Source: an uncultured archaeon (lineage in GTDB: Archaea > Nanobdellota > Nanobdellia > Pacearchaeales > GW2011-AR1). From it: DNA of 33,513 bases. The notes beneath the pieces are model-generated. The model ran no database searches and was not told the DNA's origin. It saw only the letters and a list, made by a program, of their open reading frames with translations. The stretch spans positions 1 to 33,513 of the forward strand of contig CAIKWG010000053.1 of assembly GCA_903831045.1 (NCBI GenBank), written 5' to 3'. Positions within the stretch are counted from its first letter, which is position 1, and each line of letters opens with the position of its first letter. The translations under genes and the position numbers were made by a program. Of the stretch, positions 1 through 6,782 are shown piece after piece.

Positions 1-402
1 GATTCAGGTTTAGCATTAAGAAATTTAACTGGAGCGAATAAAGAACAAACAGAATATTTATTTAATCAACTAAAAGCAAGAGGGATAAAATTAAAAGATT
101 TTCCAATTTGGTTAAATCTAAGAGGATTAGAGTTAGATAAAAATCTAAATTTTAATTTAACAGATGAATCAATATTCTCAACAGAACCCTCTCTAAATTG
201 GAAAAATGGAACACATTATTCAAAAACTAATAATTTAGGTTTACCTTTAAAAGAAGATACTTCTTCATCAAGGCAAATTTGGACTGCAGATAACGCGTTG
301 TCGAGATGCTATCTGAACTGGGGCTCGAGTCTGCTCTCTGACATTTCAGGTCTTGCGTATTCGGTCGACTATGGCAGGGTGGTCTTAGCGAAAACCCGTT
401 AG
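1..402 (+). CDS. DGR target (variable) protein 1, 5'-truncated by window edge
   Basis: The open frame runs from base 1 to the TAG at 400-402, giving 133 residues with no start codon in the window. The product is the C-terminal part of a DGR variable protein. It is nearly identical to residues 105-236 of the second target protein (1517-2227): over the first 60 bases only one base differs (position 50, A against G). A stretch around 203-280 has diverged, and similarity returns just before the variable repeat. The last ~35 residues hold the diversified segment, followed by a constant end (VVLAKTR). By analogy with other DGR targets this end probably has a C-type-lectin-like fold that displays the variable residues; that is inferred from context and not read from a clear motif. 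No membrane segment is visible in the part present. Confidence 0.85.
   Translation, partial: DSGLALRNLTGANKEQTEYLFNQLKARGIKLKDFPIWLNLRGLELDKNLNFNLTDESIFSTEPSLNWKNGTHYSKTNNLGLPLKEDTSSSRQIWTADNALSRCYLNWGSSLLSDISGLAYSVDYGRVVLAKTR
296..382 (+). repeat. DGR variable repeat VR1
   Basis: This 87-bp segment aligns without gaps to the template repeat at 2475-2561. I count 17 differences, all at positions where the template has A (changed to G, T or C). All 57 non-A template positions are unchanged. Most changed bases fall in template AAC/AAT (Asn) codons, so they substitute amino acids: for example Asn to Gly, Ser, Leu, Asp, Ile, Tyr and Val. VR1 and VR2 differ from each other at 11 positions, all of them template adenines. 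Confidence 0.95.
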
Positions 403-436
403 GGTTTGAGCTCACGAAGACGCGTAAGCGTCTGAG
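392..436 (+). other. Paired hairpins downstream of VR1 (IMH-like region)
   Basis: Ten bases after VR1 there are two inverted repeats. The first is AAACCC-GTTA-GGGTTT (392-407). The second is AGACGC-GTAA-GCGTCT (418-433), extended by an outer CTC (411-413)/GAG (434-436) pairing. The second loop is a GNRA-type tetraloop. The same pair follows VR2 and is absent after the template repeat. In the Bordetella phage DGR a hairpin or cruciform downstream of VR promotes retrohoming at the target; a similar role here is inference. Confidence 0.75.
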
Positions 437-475
437 GGTTAAATAAAACAAAACAAATAAACAAAAAAATAAAAA

Positions 476-628
476 ATGAAACAAAAACTTTCAATAACAA
501 TTGATGAAGAGAAGGTGCAAAGAATAGAAGAGCTTTTGCAAGAAGGTTTCTTTAGAAATAAGTCTCATATCTTAGAATTCGCTTTAATTAAATTCTTGGA
601 GAATTATAATGGTAGATCAAAATTATGA
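476..628 (+). CDS. Ribbon-helix-helix (CopG/Arc-type) DNA-binding protein
   Basis: This 50-residue protein starts at the ATG at 476 and ends at TGA 626-628. The N-terminus KLSITIDEEKV is a typical RHH beta strand. It is followed by a helix (QRIEELLQEG), a turn with FRNKSH, and a second helix (ILEFALIKFLEN). The size and pattern match CopG/Arc/MetJ-fold repressors, which bind DNA as dimers. The gene overlaps the next one by 20 bases and follows VP1 after an A-rich leader, so it is probably co-transcribed with the DGR target genes. A role as regulator of the retroelement or its target operon is inference from position. It could instead be the antitoxin of an unrecognised pair. Confidence 0.75.
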   Translation: MKQKLSITIDEEKVQRIEELLQEGFFRNKSHILEFALIKFLENYNGRSKL

Positions 629-1520
629 AATGTATAAGAAAGCATTTGGAGAAAATGCAGCTAAATTAATTAGAGAGAATTATCCAGAAAGTTTAGATGG
701 TTCGGACTTTTTTCATTACATTTCTAGAAAATGCAAGACTAAAAAAAATGCTAGCAATGTATTAAGTAATATGGAAAATTTGTTATACCTTAAAAATTCC
801 TTTCTAAATGATAAAAAAGATGATGAAAGAACAAAAAGCAAAGGGAATCTTGATGATTTACTAGAAAAAGCAGGATATGATTACAAGAGAATTACTAATG
901 TTGAAGAACTAATGGATTATAAGAAATATTACTCTGAAGGCGAGGTTTTATGTACTTATAACAACCCTGCAGAAAGATTGAAAGATTATCATATGTTTGT
1001 GCTGTCTAAAAAGGATTTAAAAAAGATAAAAAGGAGTCAAAATCCTAAAAGAGAAGATGAATATAGTACGAGTTTGTTAAATCTTCAAATACATAAAAAA
1101 TTTAATAATGTTTCAATTAAAAGTCGTTACAATCATACTGTTAATAATCCTGATGCAGTTTATTCAGGAGATTTAAATAAAATAGCCGAGGGATTAACTG
1201 GTGCTATTGAAAACGAGTTAGGCATAAAAATAAACCATAAAAGTGGGGTAGAAATTCCAGATAATCTGAAATTAGCAGAAGGCTTTGTTATCAACTACTG
1301 GGTTGAAAGAAACAATATTTACGTTGGGGAAGACGTGTATGTTGATAATGATAGTGTTCATTGGATTGATACTAATCAAGAATTAATTGCAGACCAATTT
1401 TTAATTAATTTCAAGGAAAAAACAGTTAAAGATTTATTGGGAACAGATGAATCTTTTCTCAGAGAAGATTTAGAAAAAGCATTAAGAGAAAATAAATTGG
1501 AGATAAGTAAGTTAAAATGA
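609..1520 (+). CDS. Hypothetical protein in DGR target operon
   Basis: This is a 303-residue soluble protein that I do not recognise. It is Lys/Glu-rich, with no signal peptide or membrane segment. The N-terminal half (1-110) looks helical and charged. The middle (about 150-200) contains a distinctive run, SIKSRYNHTVNNPDAVYSG, at about 169-187. The C-terminus is helical. It overlaps the RHH gene upstream by 20 bases and the variable-protein gene downstream by the 4-base ATGA at 1517-1520. The tight packing implies translational coupling and a job connected with the diversified protein, for example a partner or carrier. No Avd-like accessory protein is evident elsewhere in the cassette, and this protein does not look like Avd, which is a short four-helix protein. 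Confidence 0.8.
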   Translation: MVDQNYEMYKKAFGENAAKLIRENYPESLDGSDFFHYISRKCKTKKNASNVLSNMENLLYLKNSFLNDKKDDERTKSKGNLDDLLEKAGYDYKRITNVEELMDYKKYYSEGEVLCTYNNPAERLKDYHMFVLSKKDLKKIKRSQNPKREDEYSTSLLNLQIHKKFNNVSIKSRYNHTVNNPDAVYSGDLNKIAEGLTGAIENELGIKINHKSGVEIPDNLKLAEGFVINYWVERNNIYVGEDVYVDNDSVHWIDTNQELIADQFLINFKEKTVKDLLGTDESFLREDLEKALRENKLEISKLK

Positions 1521-2227
1521 ACATAAAAATTAATCACGGAAGAATCATTGGAATTGAAAATCAAACCTTAAATCCAATTCTCCCAAATTCAGATTTATCA
1601 TACGTAGAAGATAAAGATTTATTCAAGGAAATTAGAAATTATATAAAATCAGAGCATCCAAAATTAGAAAATAAATTAACTTTTGCTGATAATGTTATGA
1701 AGAACTCAAACACCTATCTTGTAACAGCAGTTGATATGTTTTCTAAAAAGTATCATTCAGATTATAGAATTCCAACTCAAGCAGATTTAGAAACAGATTT
1801 GAATAAGTTCAAAGGATTTTATGTGGATTCAGGTTTAGCATTAAGAAATTTAACTGGAGCGAATAAAGAACAAGCAGAATATTTATTTGATCAACTAAAA
1901 TCAAGGGGAATTAAAATTGAAAATTTTCCACTTTGGTTAAATCTAAGAGGATTGGAATTAGATTCAAATTTGAATTTTAATTTAACAGATGAATCAATAT
2001 TCTCAACAGAACCCTCTCTAAATTGGGCAAGTGAGACTAAATATTCCAAAGTAAATTCAATTGGGTTACCTGAAGCAAAAGATGCAAGTGCACCAAGACA
2101 AATTTGGACTGCAGATAACGCTTTGTCGAGGTGCTATCTGGACTGGGGCTCGTATCTGGGCTCTAACAATTCAGGTCTTGCGTATTCGGACGACGATGGC
2201 AGGGTGGTCCTAGCGAAAACCTGTTAG
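1517..2227 (+). CDS. DGR target (variable) protein 2
   Basis: This 236-residue protein carries the diversified segment at residues ~202-231, followed by the constant end VVLAKTC. It starts at the ATG inside the ATGA overlap with the upstream gene. The N-terminal 110 residues are unique to this copy in the window; from residue ~105 it matches VP1. There is no signal peptide or transmembrane helix, so the diversified protein is probably cytoplasmic or exported by an unseen route. Variable sites against the template are mostly Asn codons converted to Asp, Gly or Tyr, plus one Arg to Trp. In known DGRs this position lies on the ligand-binding face of a C-type-lectin or Ig-like fold. I could not confirm the fold from sequence alone. 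Confidence 0.9.
   Translation: MNIKINHGRIIGIENQTLNPILPNSDLSYVEDKDLFKEIRNYIKSEHPKLENKLTFADNVMKNSNTYLVTAVDMFSKKYHSDYRIPTQADLETDLNKFKGFYVDSGLALRNLTGANKEQAEYLFDQLKSRGIKIENFPLWLNLRGLELDSNLNFNLTDESIFSTEPSLNWASETKYSKVNSIGLPEAKDASAPRQIWTADNALSRCYLDWGSYLGSNNSGLAYSDDDGRVVLAKTC
2121..2207 (+). repeat. DGR variable repeat VR2
   Basis: This 87-bp segment aligns without gaps to the template repeat (2475-2561). I count 16 differences, all at template adenines; the 57 other positions are identical. One change is synonymous (AGA to AGG, Arg) and the rest alter codons. The direction template A to other base in VR identifies 2475-2561 as the template and this copy as a recipient. Confidence 0.95.
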
Positions 2228-2261
2228 GGTTTGAGCTCACGAAGACGCGTAAGCGTCTGAG
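2217..2261 (+). other. Paired hairpins downstream of VR2 (IMH-like region)
   Basis: The hairpin pair seen after VR1 is repeated here. The first is AAACCT-GTTA-GGGTTT (2217-2232), with one G-T pair compared with the VR1 copy. The second is AGACGC-GTAA-GCGTCT (2243-2258), with the outer CTC (2236-2238)/GAG (2259-2261) pairing. The stop codon of VP2 lies inside the first hairpin. Identity of the ~35 bases from 2223 with the VR1 copy, despite lying mostly outside the coding sequence, points to functional constraint. Confidence 0.75.
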
Positions 2262-2311
2262 TTGTTGAAAAGAAGACAAAGATTTATTAATTCTTTTGAA
2301 TTTTTATGATT

Positions 2312-2329
2312 CCTAGCCATCAGGCTAGG
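2312..2329 (+). terminator. Strong GC hairpin between VP2 and the template repeat
   Basis: CCTAGCC-ATCA-GGCTAGG is a perfect 7-bp stem with a 4-nt loop in an otherwise AT-rich spacer. It may end the VP2 transcript or protect its 3' end. It lies upstream of the TATA-like box for the template/RT transcript, so it would separate the two units. No long T run follows, so a terminator role is only one option. Confidence 0.4.
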
Positions 2330-2355
2330 CCACAAGTCAGTTTATTTGCACATTG

Positions 2356-2365
2356 TTTAAATTTA
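2356..2365 (+). promoter_or_regulatory. TATA-like box for template RNA / RT transcript
   Basis: TTTAAATTTA in the 2228-2474 spacer matches the TATA boxes seen elsewhere in the window. Using the usual ~26-nt spacing, transcription would start near 2386, about 90 bases before the template repeat. One transcript would then carry both the template RNA and the RT message. The rest of the spacer holds only the hairpin at 2312-2329 and no gene I can support. Confidence 0.45.
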
Positions 2366-2474
2366 TTTTAAGTCAGTAAAATTCAGCTTTAACAATAAGT
2401 AGTTATGAGATGAAGACGAAAATTGAAAAAGCAGTGGCAGAATAAAAATCTGATAATTGGTAAATTGGCTAATC

Positions 2475-2561
2475 CATTGTCGAGATGCTATCTGAACAGG
2501 AACTCGAATCTGAACTCTAACAATTCAGATCTTGCGAATTCGAACGACAATGGCAGAATGA
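2475..2561 (+). repeat. DGR template repeat (TR)
   Basis: This 87-bp template contains 30 adenines. Asn codons (AAC/AAT) are concentrated at the positions that vary in VR1 and VR2, the design that allows maximal amino-acid change from A substitution without creating stop codons. It lies directly upstream of the RT. Its reading frame is the same as that of the RT, and the frame stays open from a TTG at 2423 through the template into the RT. The homology with the VRs ends at about 2561; the hairpin pair found after both VRs is missing here, as expected for the donor copy. Confidence 0.95.
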
Positions 2562-2581
2562 CTTACCTTTTGGCTAGCAAA

Positions 2582-3568
2582 ATGAAATCCTTCACAAATC
2601 TTTATGGGGAAATTATCTCTCTAAAGAATCTAATTCTTGCTTATAAAAAAGCAAGAAAAGGAAAAACAAAAAGAAATTATGTTATTAACTTTGAAGAAAA
2701 CCTTGCTTATAATTTAAAAATTTTGCATGAAGAACTAAAAAACGAAATTTATCTTCCAAAACCTTTAGAGAGCTTTATCATTAGAGATCCAAAAACTCGT
2801 TTAATCTCTAAATCTGATTTTAGAGATAGAATTGTTCATCATGCTCTATGCAATGTAATTGAACCAATTTTTGATAAAACTTTTATTTATGACTCTTGTG
2901 CAAATAGAAAAGGAAAAGGTACTTCTTTTGCAATAGAGAGATTTGAAAATTTTCAAAGAAAAGTCACCTGCAATTTTTCAAAACAAGTTTTTTGTTTGAA
3001 AGCAGATATAAAACATTATTTTCAAAGTGTAGATAGAAAAATACTCTTAAATCTAATAAAAAGAAAAATAAAGTGTGGTAAAACAAATAGATTAATAGAA
3101 TTGATATTAAATAATTTTCAAGGACAAAAAGGAATGCCCTTGGGGAACTTAACTTCCCAGTTTTTTGCTAATCTTTATCTTAATGAATTAGACTATTTTG
3201 TAAAATTCTCTCTTAAAGCAGAATATTACATCCGTTATGTTGATGATTTTGTGATTTTACATAAATCTAAGGTTCAATTACAAATTTGGAAAGAAGAAAT
3301 AAGCAATTTTCTAAGGATTTATCTCAAAGTCGAGTTACATCCAGATAAATCAAAGATAATCTCCCTGTCAATGGGAGTTGATTTTGTAGGATTTAGGCAT
3401 TTTTATTATTTTAGACTTTTAAGAGCTAGAAATGTTAGGACTTTTAGAAGCAAATTATCTCTATTTCAAAAAGGAGAAATAAGTTCAGAAAAATTCAAAG
3501 AAATTTTGCAAGGCTTTTTAGCTTACTCTGAACTGGCAAATAGCTATAATTTGGTTAAATACTTCTAG
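2582..3568 (+). CDS. DGR reverse transcriptase
   Basis: The product has 328 residues from the ATG at 2582, within the usual DGR RT size. Palm and finger motifs are in order: RIVHHALCNVIEPIFDKTF, then a segment with CANRKGKG, then LKADIKHYFQSVD (catalytic Asp), then GMPLGNLTSQFFANLYLNEL, then YIRYVDDFVIL (the YVDD catalytic pair). The LGNLTSQ motif is the DGR-type variant of motif 4 and separates it from most other RTs. No maturase, endonuclease or RNase H domain is visible. Alternative starts are ATG 2558, at the very end of the template repeat, or TTG 2423, which would translate the template as an N-terminal extension. I prefer 2582 because RT homology begins there. It makes mutagenised cDNA from the template RNA. 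Confidence 0.93.
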   Translation: MKSFTNLYGEIISLKNLILAYKKARKGKTKRNYVINFEENLAYNLKILHEELKNEIYLPKPLESFIIRDPKTRLISKSDFRDRIVHHALCNVIEPIFDKTFIYDSCANRKGKGTSFAIERFENFQRKVTCNFSKQVFCLKADIKHYFQSVDRKILLNLIKRKIKCGKTNRLIELILNNFQGQKGMPLGNLTSQFFANLYLNELDYFVKFSLKAEYYIRYVDDFVILHKSKVQLQIWKEEISNFLRIYLKVELHPDKSKIISLSMGVDFVGFRHFYYFRLLRARNVRTFRSKLSLFQKGEISSEKFKEILQGFLAYSELANSYNLVKYF

Positions 3569-3599
3569 ACATCGCTCGATTATGCCAAAAAACCTATAT

Positions 3600-3670
3600 G
3601 CGCGAACCGGGACTCGAACCCGGGTCAGAACGTTGGCAACGTCCTATTCTAACCACTGAACTATTCACGC
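3600..3670 (-). tRNA. tRNA-Gly (GCC)
   Basis: Read on the minus strand, the 71-nt cloverleaf has acceptor GCGTGAA/TTCGCGC (7 bp with one G-T), D stem GTTC/GAAT, anticodon stem GGACG/CGTTC with loop TTGCCAA (anticodon GCC), and T stem CCGGG/CCCGG with loop TTCGAGT. The CCA end is not encoded. Its 3' end faces the DGR cassette, whose RT gene stops 31 bases away. Confidence 0.95.
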
Positions 3671-3733
3671 CTATTAGAATAAGTATTTCTTTAGGTTTAA
3701 AAGATTTTAGTTAAGGCGTTATACACAAAAATA

Positions 3734-4135
3734 TTACTTCTTTTCTGATTGAAGAAGTTTCTTAACAATTATAAAAATTACCAATGCTACAATTGCAAAA
3801 TAAATAAAATCAGACAAGAATTTTCCCCAGGAAAGTAAGAACGGTCCTAGTCTAAGAACTGCCTGTTGCCAAGTTCCACTTGGAATAAGCGGATTGATTA
3901 AAGGCATTACTATATTATCTACAAGTGATTTAACCAATTGGTTTGCAGCAGCACCAACAACAAATGCAATTGCAAGTCCAACTATTTTATATTCTCTTAG
4001 AAATTCTCTAAAGTCTTTTGCAAATTTGTGCGGAACTTTCTTTTTTATTCCCTCAGGAATTTTTTCTCTAATCTTTTTTCTACTCTCTTGAATCGCTACT
4101 TTGTGTTTATTCATCCTCTCTTTCAAATTGGCCAT
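3734..4135 (-). CDS. mscL: Large-conductance mechanosensitive channel MscL
   Basis: The product has 133 residues. After a basic, probably amphipathic N-terminal extension of ~40 residues comes the MscL core. TM1 (about 50-72) is Gly/Ala-rich (VVGAAANQLVKSLVDNIVMP), then a short extracellular loop, then TM2 (about 105-125) and a basic end (VKKLLQSEKK). MscL forms a homopentameric membrane pore that opens under hypo-osmotic tension. The N-terminal extension is longer than in typical bacterial MscL. The gene stands alone, convergent with the RT/tRNA side and divergent from the EamA gene. Confidence 0.9.
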   Translation of the reverse strand: MANLKERMNKHKVAIQESRKKIREKIPEGIKKKVPHKFAKDFREFLREYKIVGLAIAFVVGAAANQLVKSLVDNIVMPLINPLIPSGTWQQAVLRLGPFLLSWGKFLSDFIYFAIVALVIFIIVKKLLQSEKK

Positions 4136-4238
4136 ATTAAACTAATGAATTGCGTATATTTAAAGTTTATTTAATTGTGAATTTTTGATTTCCCACAATC
4201 TTTTAAATCCCAAATCCTTCTAATTTAAGAGGTGAAAT

Positions 4239-5093
4239 ATGTATCTTCCAATTTTAGGAGCAGCAGCATTAGCAACAGGAACAATAATAGAAAGATTAAT
4301 TCTTAAAAGAAAAAACATATCTGTAAAATTTTATGAAACCTATAGTTTTCTGGCAATTGTTCTAGTTATGCTTCCCTTTGTTTTTTTATTTTGGAAGGTT
4401 TCTCCTGAAGCATTAACTACAAAAAATATTCTTATTTTTGCTTTAATATCATTTACTGCAGTTCTTGCAAATCTTTTTACTTATTATTCGATTAAAGGAG
4501 AAAAAGTTTCCAATCTTGAACCAGCAAAAGTAACGGAATCTCTTTTTACTATTTTACTTGCAATTCTCTTTAGCTTCATTTTTGGTGAAGTTCTCTATGA
4601 GAGAAATAGTCATGTGATGATTCCTGCACTAATTGCAGTAGCAGCTTTACTTTTTTCTCACATAAAGAGACATCATTTTGAATTTAATAAATATTTTTTA
4701 GCGGCAATAGGTGGAAGTTTTTTCTTTGCTCTAGAATTAGTTCTCTCAAGATTGATTCTTAATTTTTATTCTCCTTTTTCCTTCTATTTTTTGAGATGTG
4801 CAACAATATGTTTATTCGGATTTATTTTGTTTAGAGAAAAAGTGCCAAAAGAATTTGATCACCATACGCTCTTTCATATGTTCCTAGCTGCAGCCATTTG
4901 GGTTATATTCAGAGTTACAGTTTATTATGGTTACATGAAAATTGGGATAATCTCAACTACACTAATGTTATTACTTGGACCTATCTTGATTTACTTCCTT
5001 GCTTGGAAATTCCTCAAGGAAAAACCTTCCTGGAAAAATATTGTTGCCTCAATAATAATCATAGCCTGTGTTGCCTATGCAAATTTTGCCTAG
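4239..5093 (+). CDS. EamA/DMT-family membrane transporter
   Basis: This is a 284-residue, very hydrophobic protein with about ten predicted membrane helices in two halves, the EamA (drug/metabolite transporter) arrangement. A conserved-looking EPAKVTESLFTILLAI segment ends the first half and a GPILIYFLAWKFLKEKPSW segment closes the second, where EamA proteins carry their E/K-containing signature. GAGGTGA lies 4 bases before the ATG, one of the few clear ribosome binding sites in the window, and a TTTTAAAT box lies about 35 bases upstream. The substrate cannot be predicted. Confidence 0.75.
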   Translation: MYLPILGAAALATGTIIERLILKRKNISVKFYETYSFLAIVLVMLPFVFLFWKVSPEALTTKNILIFALISFTAVLANLFTYYSIKGEKVSNLEPAKVTESLFTILLAILFSFIFGEVLYERNSHVMIPALIAVAALLFSHIKRHHFEFNKYFLAAIGGSFFFALELVLSRLILNFYSPFSFYFLRCATICLFGFILFREKVPKEFDHHTLFHMFLAAAIWVIFRVTVYYGYMKIGIISTTLMLLLGPILIYFLAWKFLKEKPSWKNIVASIIIIACVAYANFA

Positions 5094-5131
5094 ATAAAAA
5101 CATTTTTCAACTGATAAGAATTCTCTAACCT

Positions 5132-5866
5132 ATGATATACGATGTGCATGCCCATATGGATTTTTTTAAAGAAGAAGAATTAAAATCAATTCTAGAAGAT
5201 TCTAAAATAGCTCTGGTTATTTCAAATTCTGTTAATATGAAATCCTGTGAAAATAATCTCGAGCTTTCAAAGAAATATTTAAAACTAAAACTTGCAACAG
5301 GGCTTTACCCAGAAGATAATCTCAAATTAACTGACTTTGCTAAGTTGAAGACTTTTGTTAAAAACAACAAAAAGCAAGTATTTGCAATAGGGGAGATAGG
5401 ATTAGATAAACAGGAAAAATGTGATTTTAAAATTCAAGAAAAAATATTCATTCAAGAACTTGAACTTGCAAAAGAACTGAATGTTCCTTCAATAATCCAT
5501 ACTCGTAAGGCAGAAAGAGAAGTTATTGATATTCTGGAAAATTTTAAGGAGCAAAGAATTATTCTTCATTGTTTCTCCGGAAATTTTAAACTAATTAAAC
5601 GAGCTGTTGAATTGGGATTTTATTTTTCAATTCCTGCAATTCTAATTAGAAGTGAGCACTTTCAAAAACTTGTTGCAGAAGTTCCAAGAGATAGAATTCT
5701 CACAGAAACAGATTCTCCCCTTTTATCCCCCTACAAAGATAAACCAAATCAACCAGCTTACATAAGAGAAACACTAAAGAAACTAGCGGAGATATGGAAA
5801 ATTTCAGAAAAAGAAGCTGAAAATCAAATAGAAAAAAATACAAGACATATGTTTTCAATCAAATAA
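5132..5866 (+). CDS. tatD: TatD-family metal-dependent hydrolase / DNase
   Basis: This 244-residue TIM-barrel hydrolase has all the TatD metal ligands visible: HAH at 6-8, Glu88 in GEIGLD, His123 in IIHTRKAE, His146 in LHCFSG, and Asp194 in TETDSP. TatD proteins are Mg/Mn-dependent 3'-5' DNases, and related members process other substrates. The usual HP[HE] motif after strand 2 is replaced by GLYPEDN, and the protein is slightly shorter than the ~260-residue bacterial proteins. It lies 38 bases after the transporter gene on the same strand and may share its transcript. Confidence 0.88.
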   Translation: MIYDVHAHMDFFKEEELKSILEDSKIALVISNSVNMKSCENNLELSKKYLKLKLATGLYPEDNLKLTDFAKLKTFVKNNKKQVFAIGEIGLDKQEKCDFKIQEKIFIQELELAKELNVPSIIHTRKAEREVIDILENFKEQRIILHCFSGNFKLIKRAVELGFYFSIPAILIRSEHFQKLVAEVPRDRILTETDSPLLSPYKDKPNQPAYIRETLKKLAEIWKISEKEAENQIEKNTRHMFSIK

Positions 5867-5898
5867 AATCTTATAAAGACTGATTATATTCTAAGTCT

Positions 5899-6153
5899 AT
5901 GATAGACGAGATTGCAAATAGATTATATGGTATTGCAAGATTAGTGACCTTTGGTTACCTTGCTGGTGAAGGATTAACTTATATCAGTGAAAGCCCGGCA
6001 TTTACAGAAGGACTTAATCTTAGAACTGGAGTAGATTTAGCTCTGAGAGTTCTTCCAACAGCTTTCTTTGGAGCTCTAGCCTATGAAGGGCTTAAGGATG
6101 CAGAAGATGGGACAGTTCATGCAATCGTTTCTAAATTAGAAAAGAATTTATAA
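5899..6153 (+). CDS. Small hypothetical membrane-associated protein
   Basis: The product has 84 residues. Two moderately hydrophobic segments (about 10-27 and 46-62) are rich in Ala/Gly and could be weak membrane helices or amphipathic. The C-terminus is charged. A CTTATAAAG box about 26 bases before the ATG supports a leaderless start at 5899. I recognise no family. Confidence 0.6.
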   Translation: MIDEIANRLYGIARLVTFGYLAGEGLTYISESPAFTEGLNLRTGVDLALRVLPTAFFGALAYEGLKDAEDGTVHAIVSKLEKNL

Positions 6154-6168
6154 AAATATATTTCTCAG

Positions 6169-6666
6169 TTATGTCATTCCACAACCGCAACCCCTACCAT
6201 TTGAACCCATGCTACAGGAGTTTCCTCTAGCAGGAATATTTGATTGAATTTGTTCTTTTGTTGCAGTTCCAGATTCGGTTACAATAAAGCTACCCCTTAG
6301 CATTCCCATGCTACAACTAAAGGATATCGTTCCAGTTTTATCTGGAGTAAATTCAATAACATTTAATCCTTCCTTCAAACTTTTTTTAATTCCATAGGAA
6401 TTTAGGATTATTTCATCGTTGCATGCAGTCAATTGTTTTACATTAATGTTCCATTTAACGGGAATTCCTTTTTTTAGAACAAAAGAGCTTGGAGAATATC
6501 CAGATTCAGAGATATCCATATTAATTTCTTGAACAGTATTTGTTGTATCCGTTTCACTTTTATTTATAATAGCATTACTGGTTAATCTAGGTTGTACAGC
6601 TGAAACAAAGATTCCTCCAATAAGAAGAATAGCAATAATTGCGACTGTAATTATCCATGTTTTCAT
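6169..6666 (-). CDS. Membrane-anchored cupredoxin-like protein with Cys-rich tail
   Basis: The product has 165 residues. An N-terminal membrane helix (about 4-24) anchors a cupredoxin-type beta domain (about 45-130). Copper-ligand candidates are Cys82 and the C-terminal CSMGM motif (Cys118, Met120/Met122), which resembles reductase-type cupredoxin ends. A short tail adds a second CSMG and a CGCG run (151-162), likely extra metal ligands. The canonical upstream His is not obvious; a Cys may replace it. An AGGAGG ribosome binding site lies 8 bases before the ATG. Its promoter carries the palindrome at 6723-6736, shared with the operon starting at 11073, so it is probably part of the same copper regulon. 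Confidence 0.82.
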   Translation of the reverse strand: MKTWIITVAIIAILLIGGIFVSAVQPRLTSNAIINKSETDTTNTVQEINMDISESGYSPSSFVLKKGIPVKWNINVKQLTACNDEIILNSYGIKKSLKEGLNVIEFTPDKTGTISFSCSMGMLRGSFIVTESGTATKEQIQSNIPARGNSCSMGSNGRGCGCGMT

Positions 6667-6700
6667 ATTATTTTTGCCTCCTTGTTCAAGTTAGAATAAA

Positions 6701-6736
6701 ATATGGATTATATTTGGTTTGGTGCAACTAGTTACA
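6701..6736 (-). promoter_or_regulatory. Copper-regulon operator and TATA box, cupredoxin promoter
   Basis: Read on the minus strand, TGTAACTAGTTGCA (6723-6736, near-perfect palindrome) is followed by CCAAAC and then an AAATATAAT TATA-like box at ~6706-6714. The same arrangement (palindrome, CCAAAC, TATA box) occurs at 11093-11124. The palindrome also lies about 15-30 bases upstream of the TATA box of the divergent gene at 6783. Confidence 0.65.
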
Positions 6737-6782
6737 TTAATTAACCGCAACATTTAAATATGTGTATTGTTGTAACTATAGA

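Noticed and set aside
227-484. Minus-strand open frame across VP1 and VR1
   Set aside because: It is the shadow of the real VP1 frame, which is confirmed by its paralogue and by the codon-aware variation in VR1.
2423-2581. RT starting at TTG 2423, translating the template repeat
   Set aside because: Possible but not preferred: RT homology begins after 2582, and the DGR template normally acts as RNA. Kept as a finding only.
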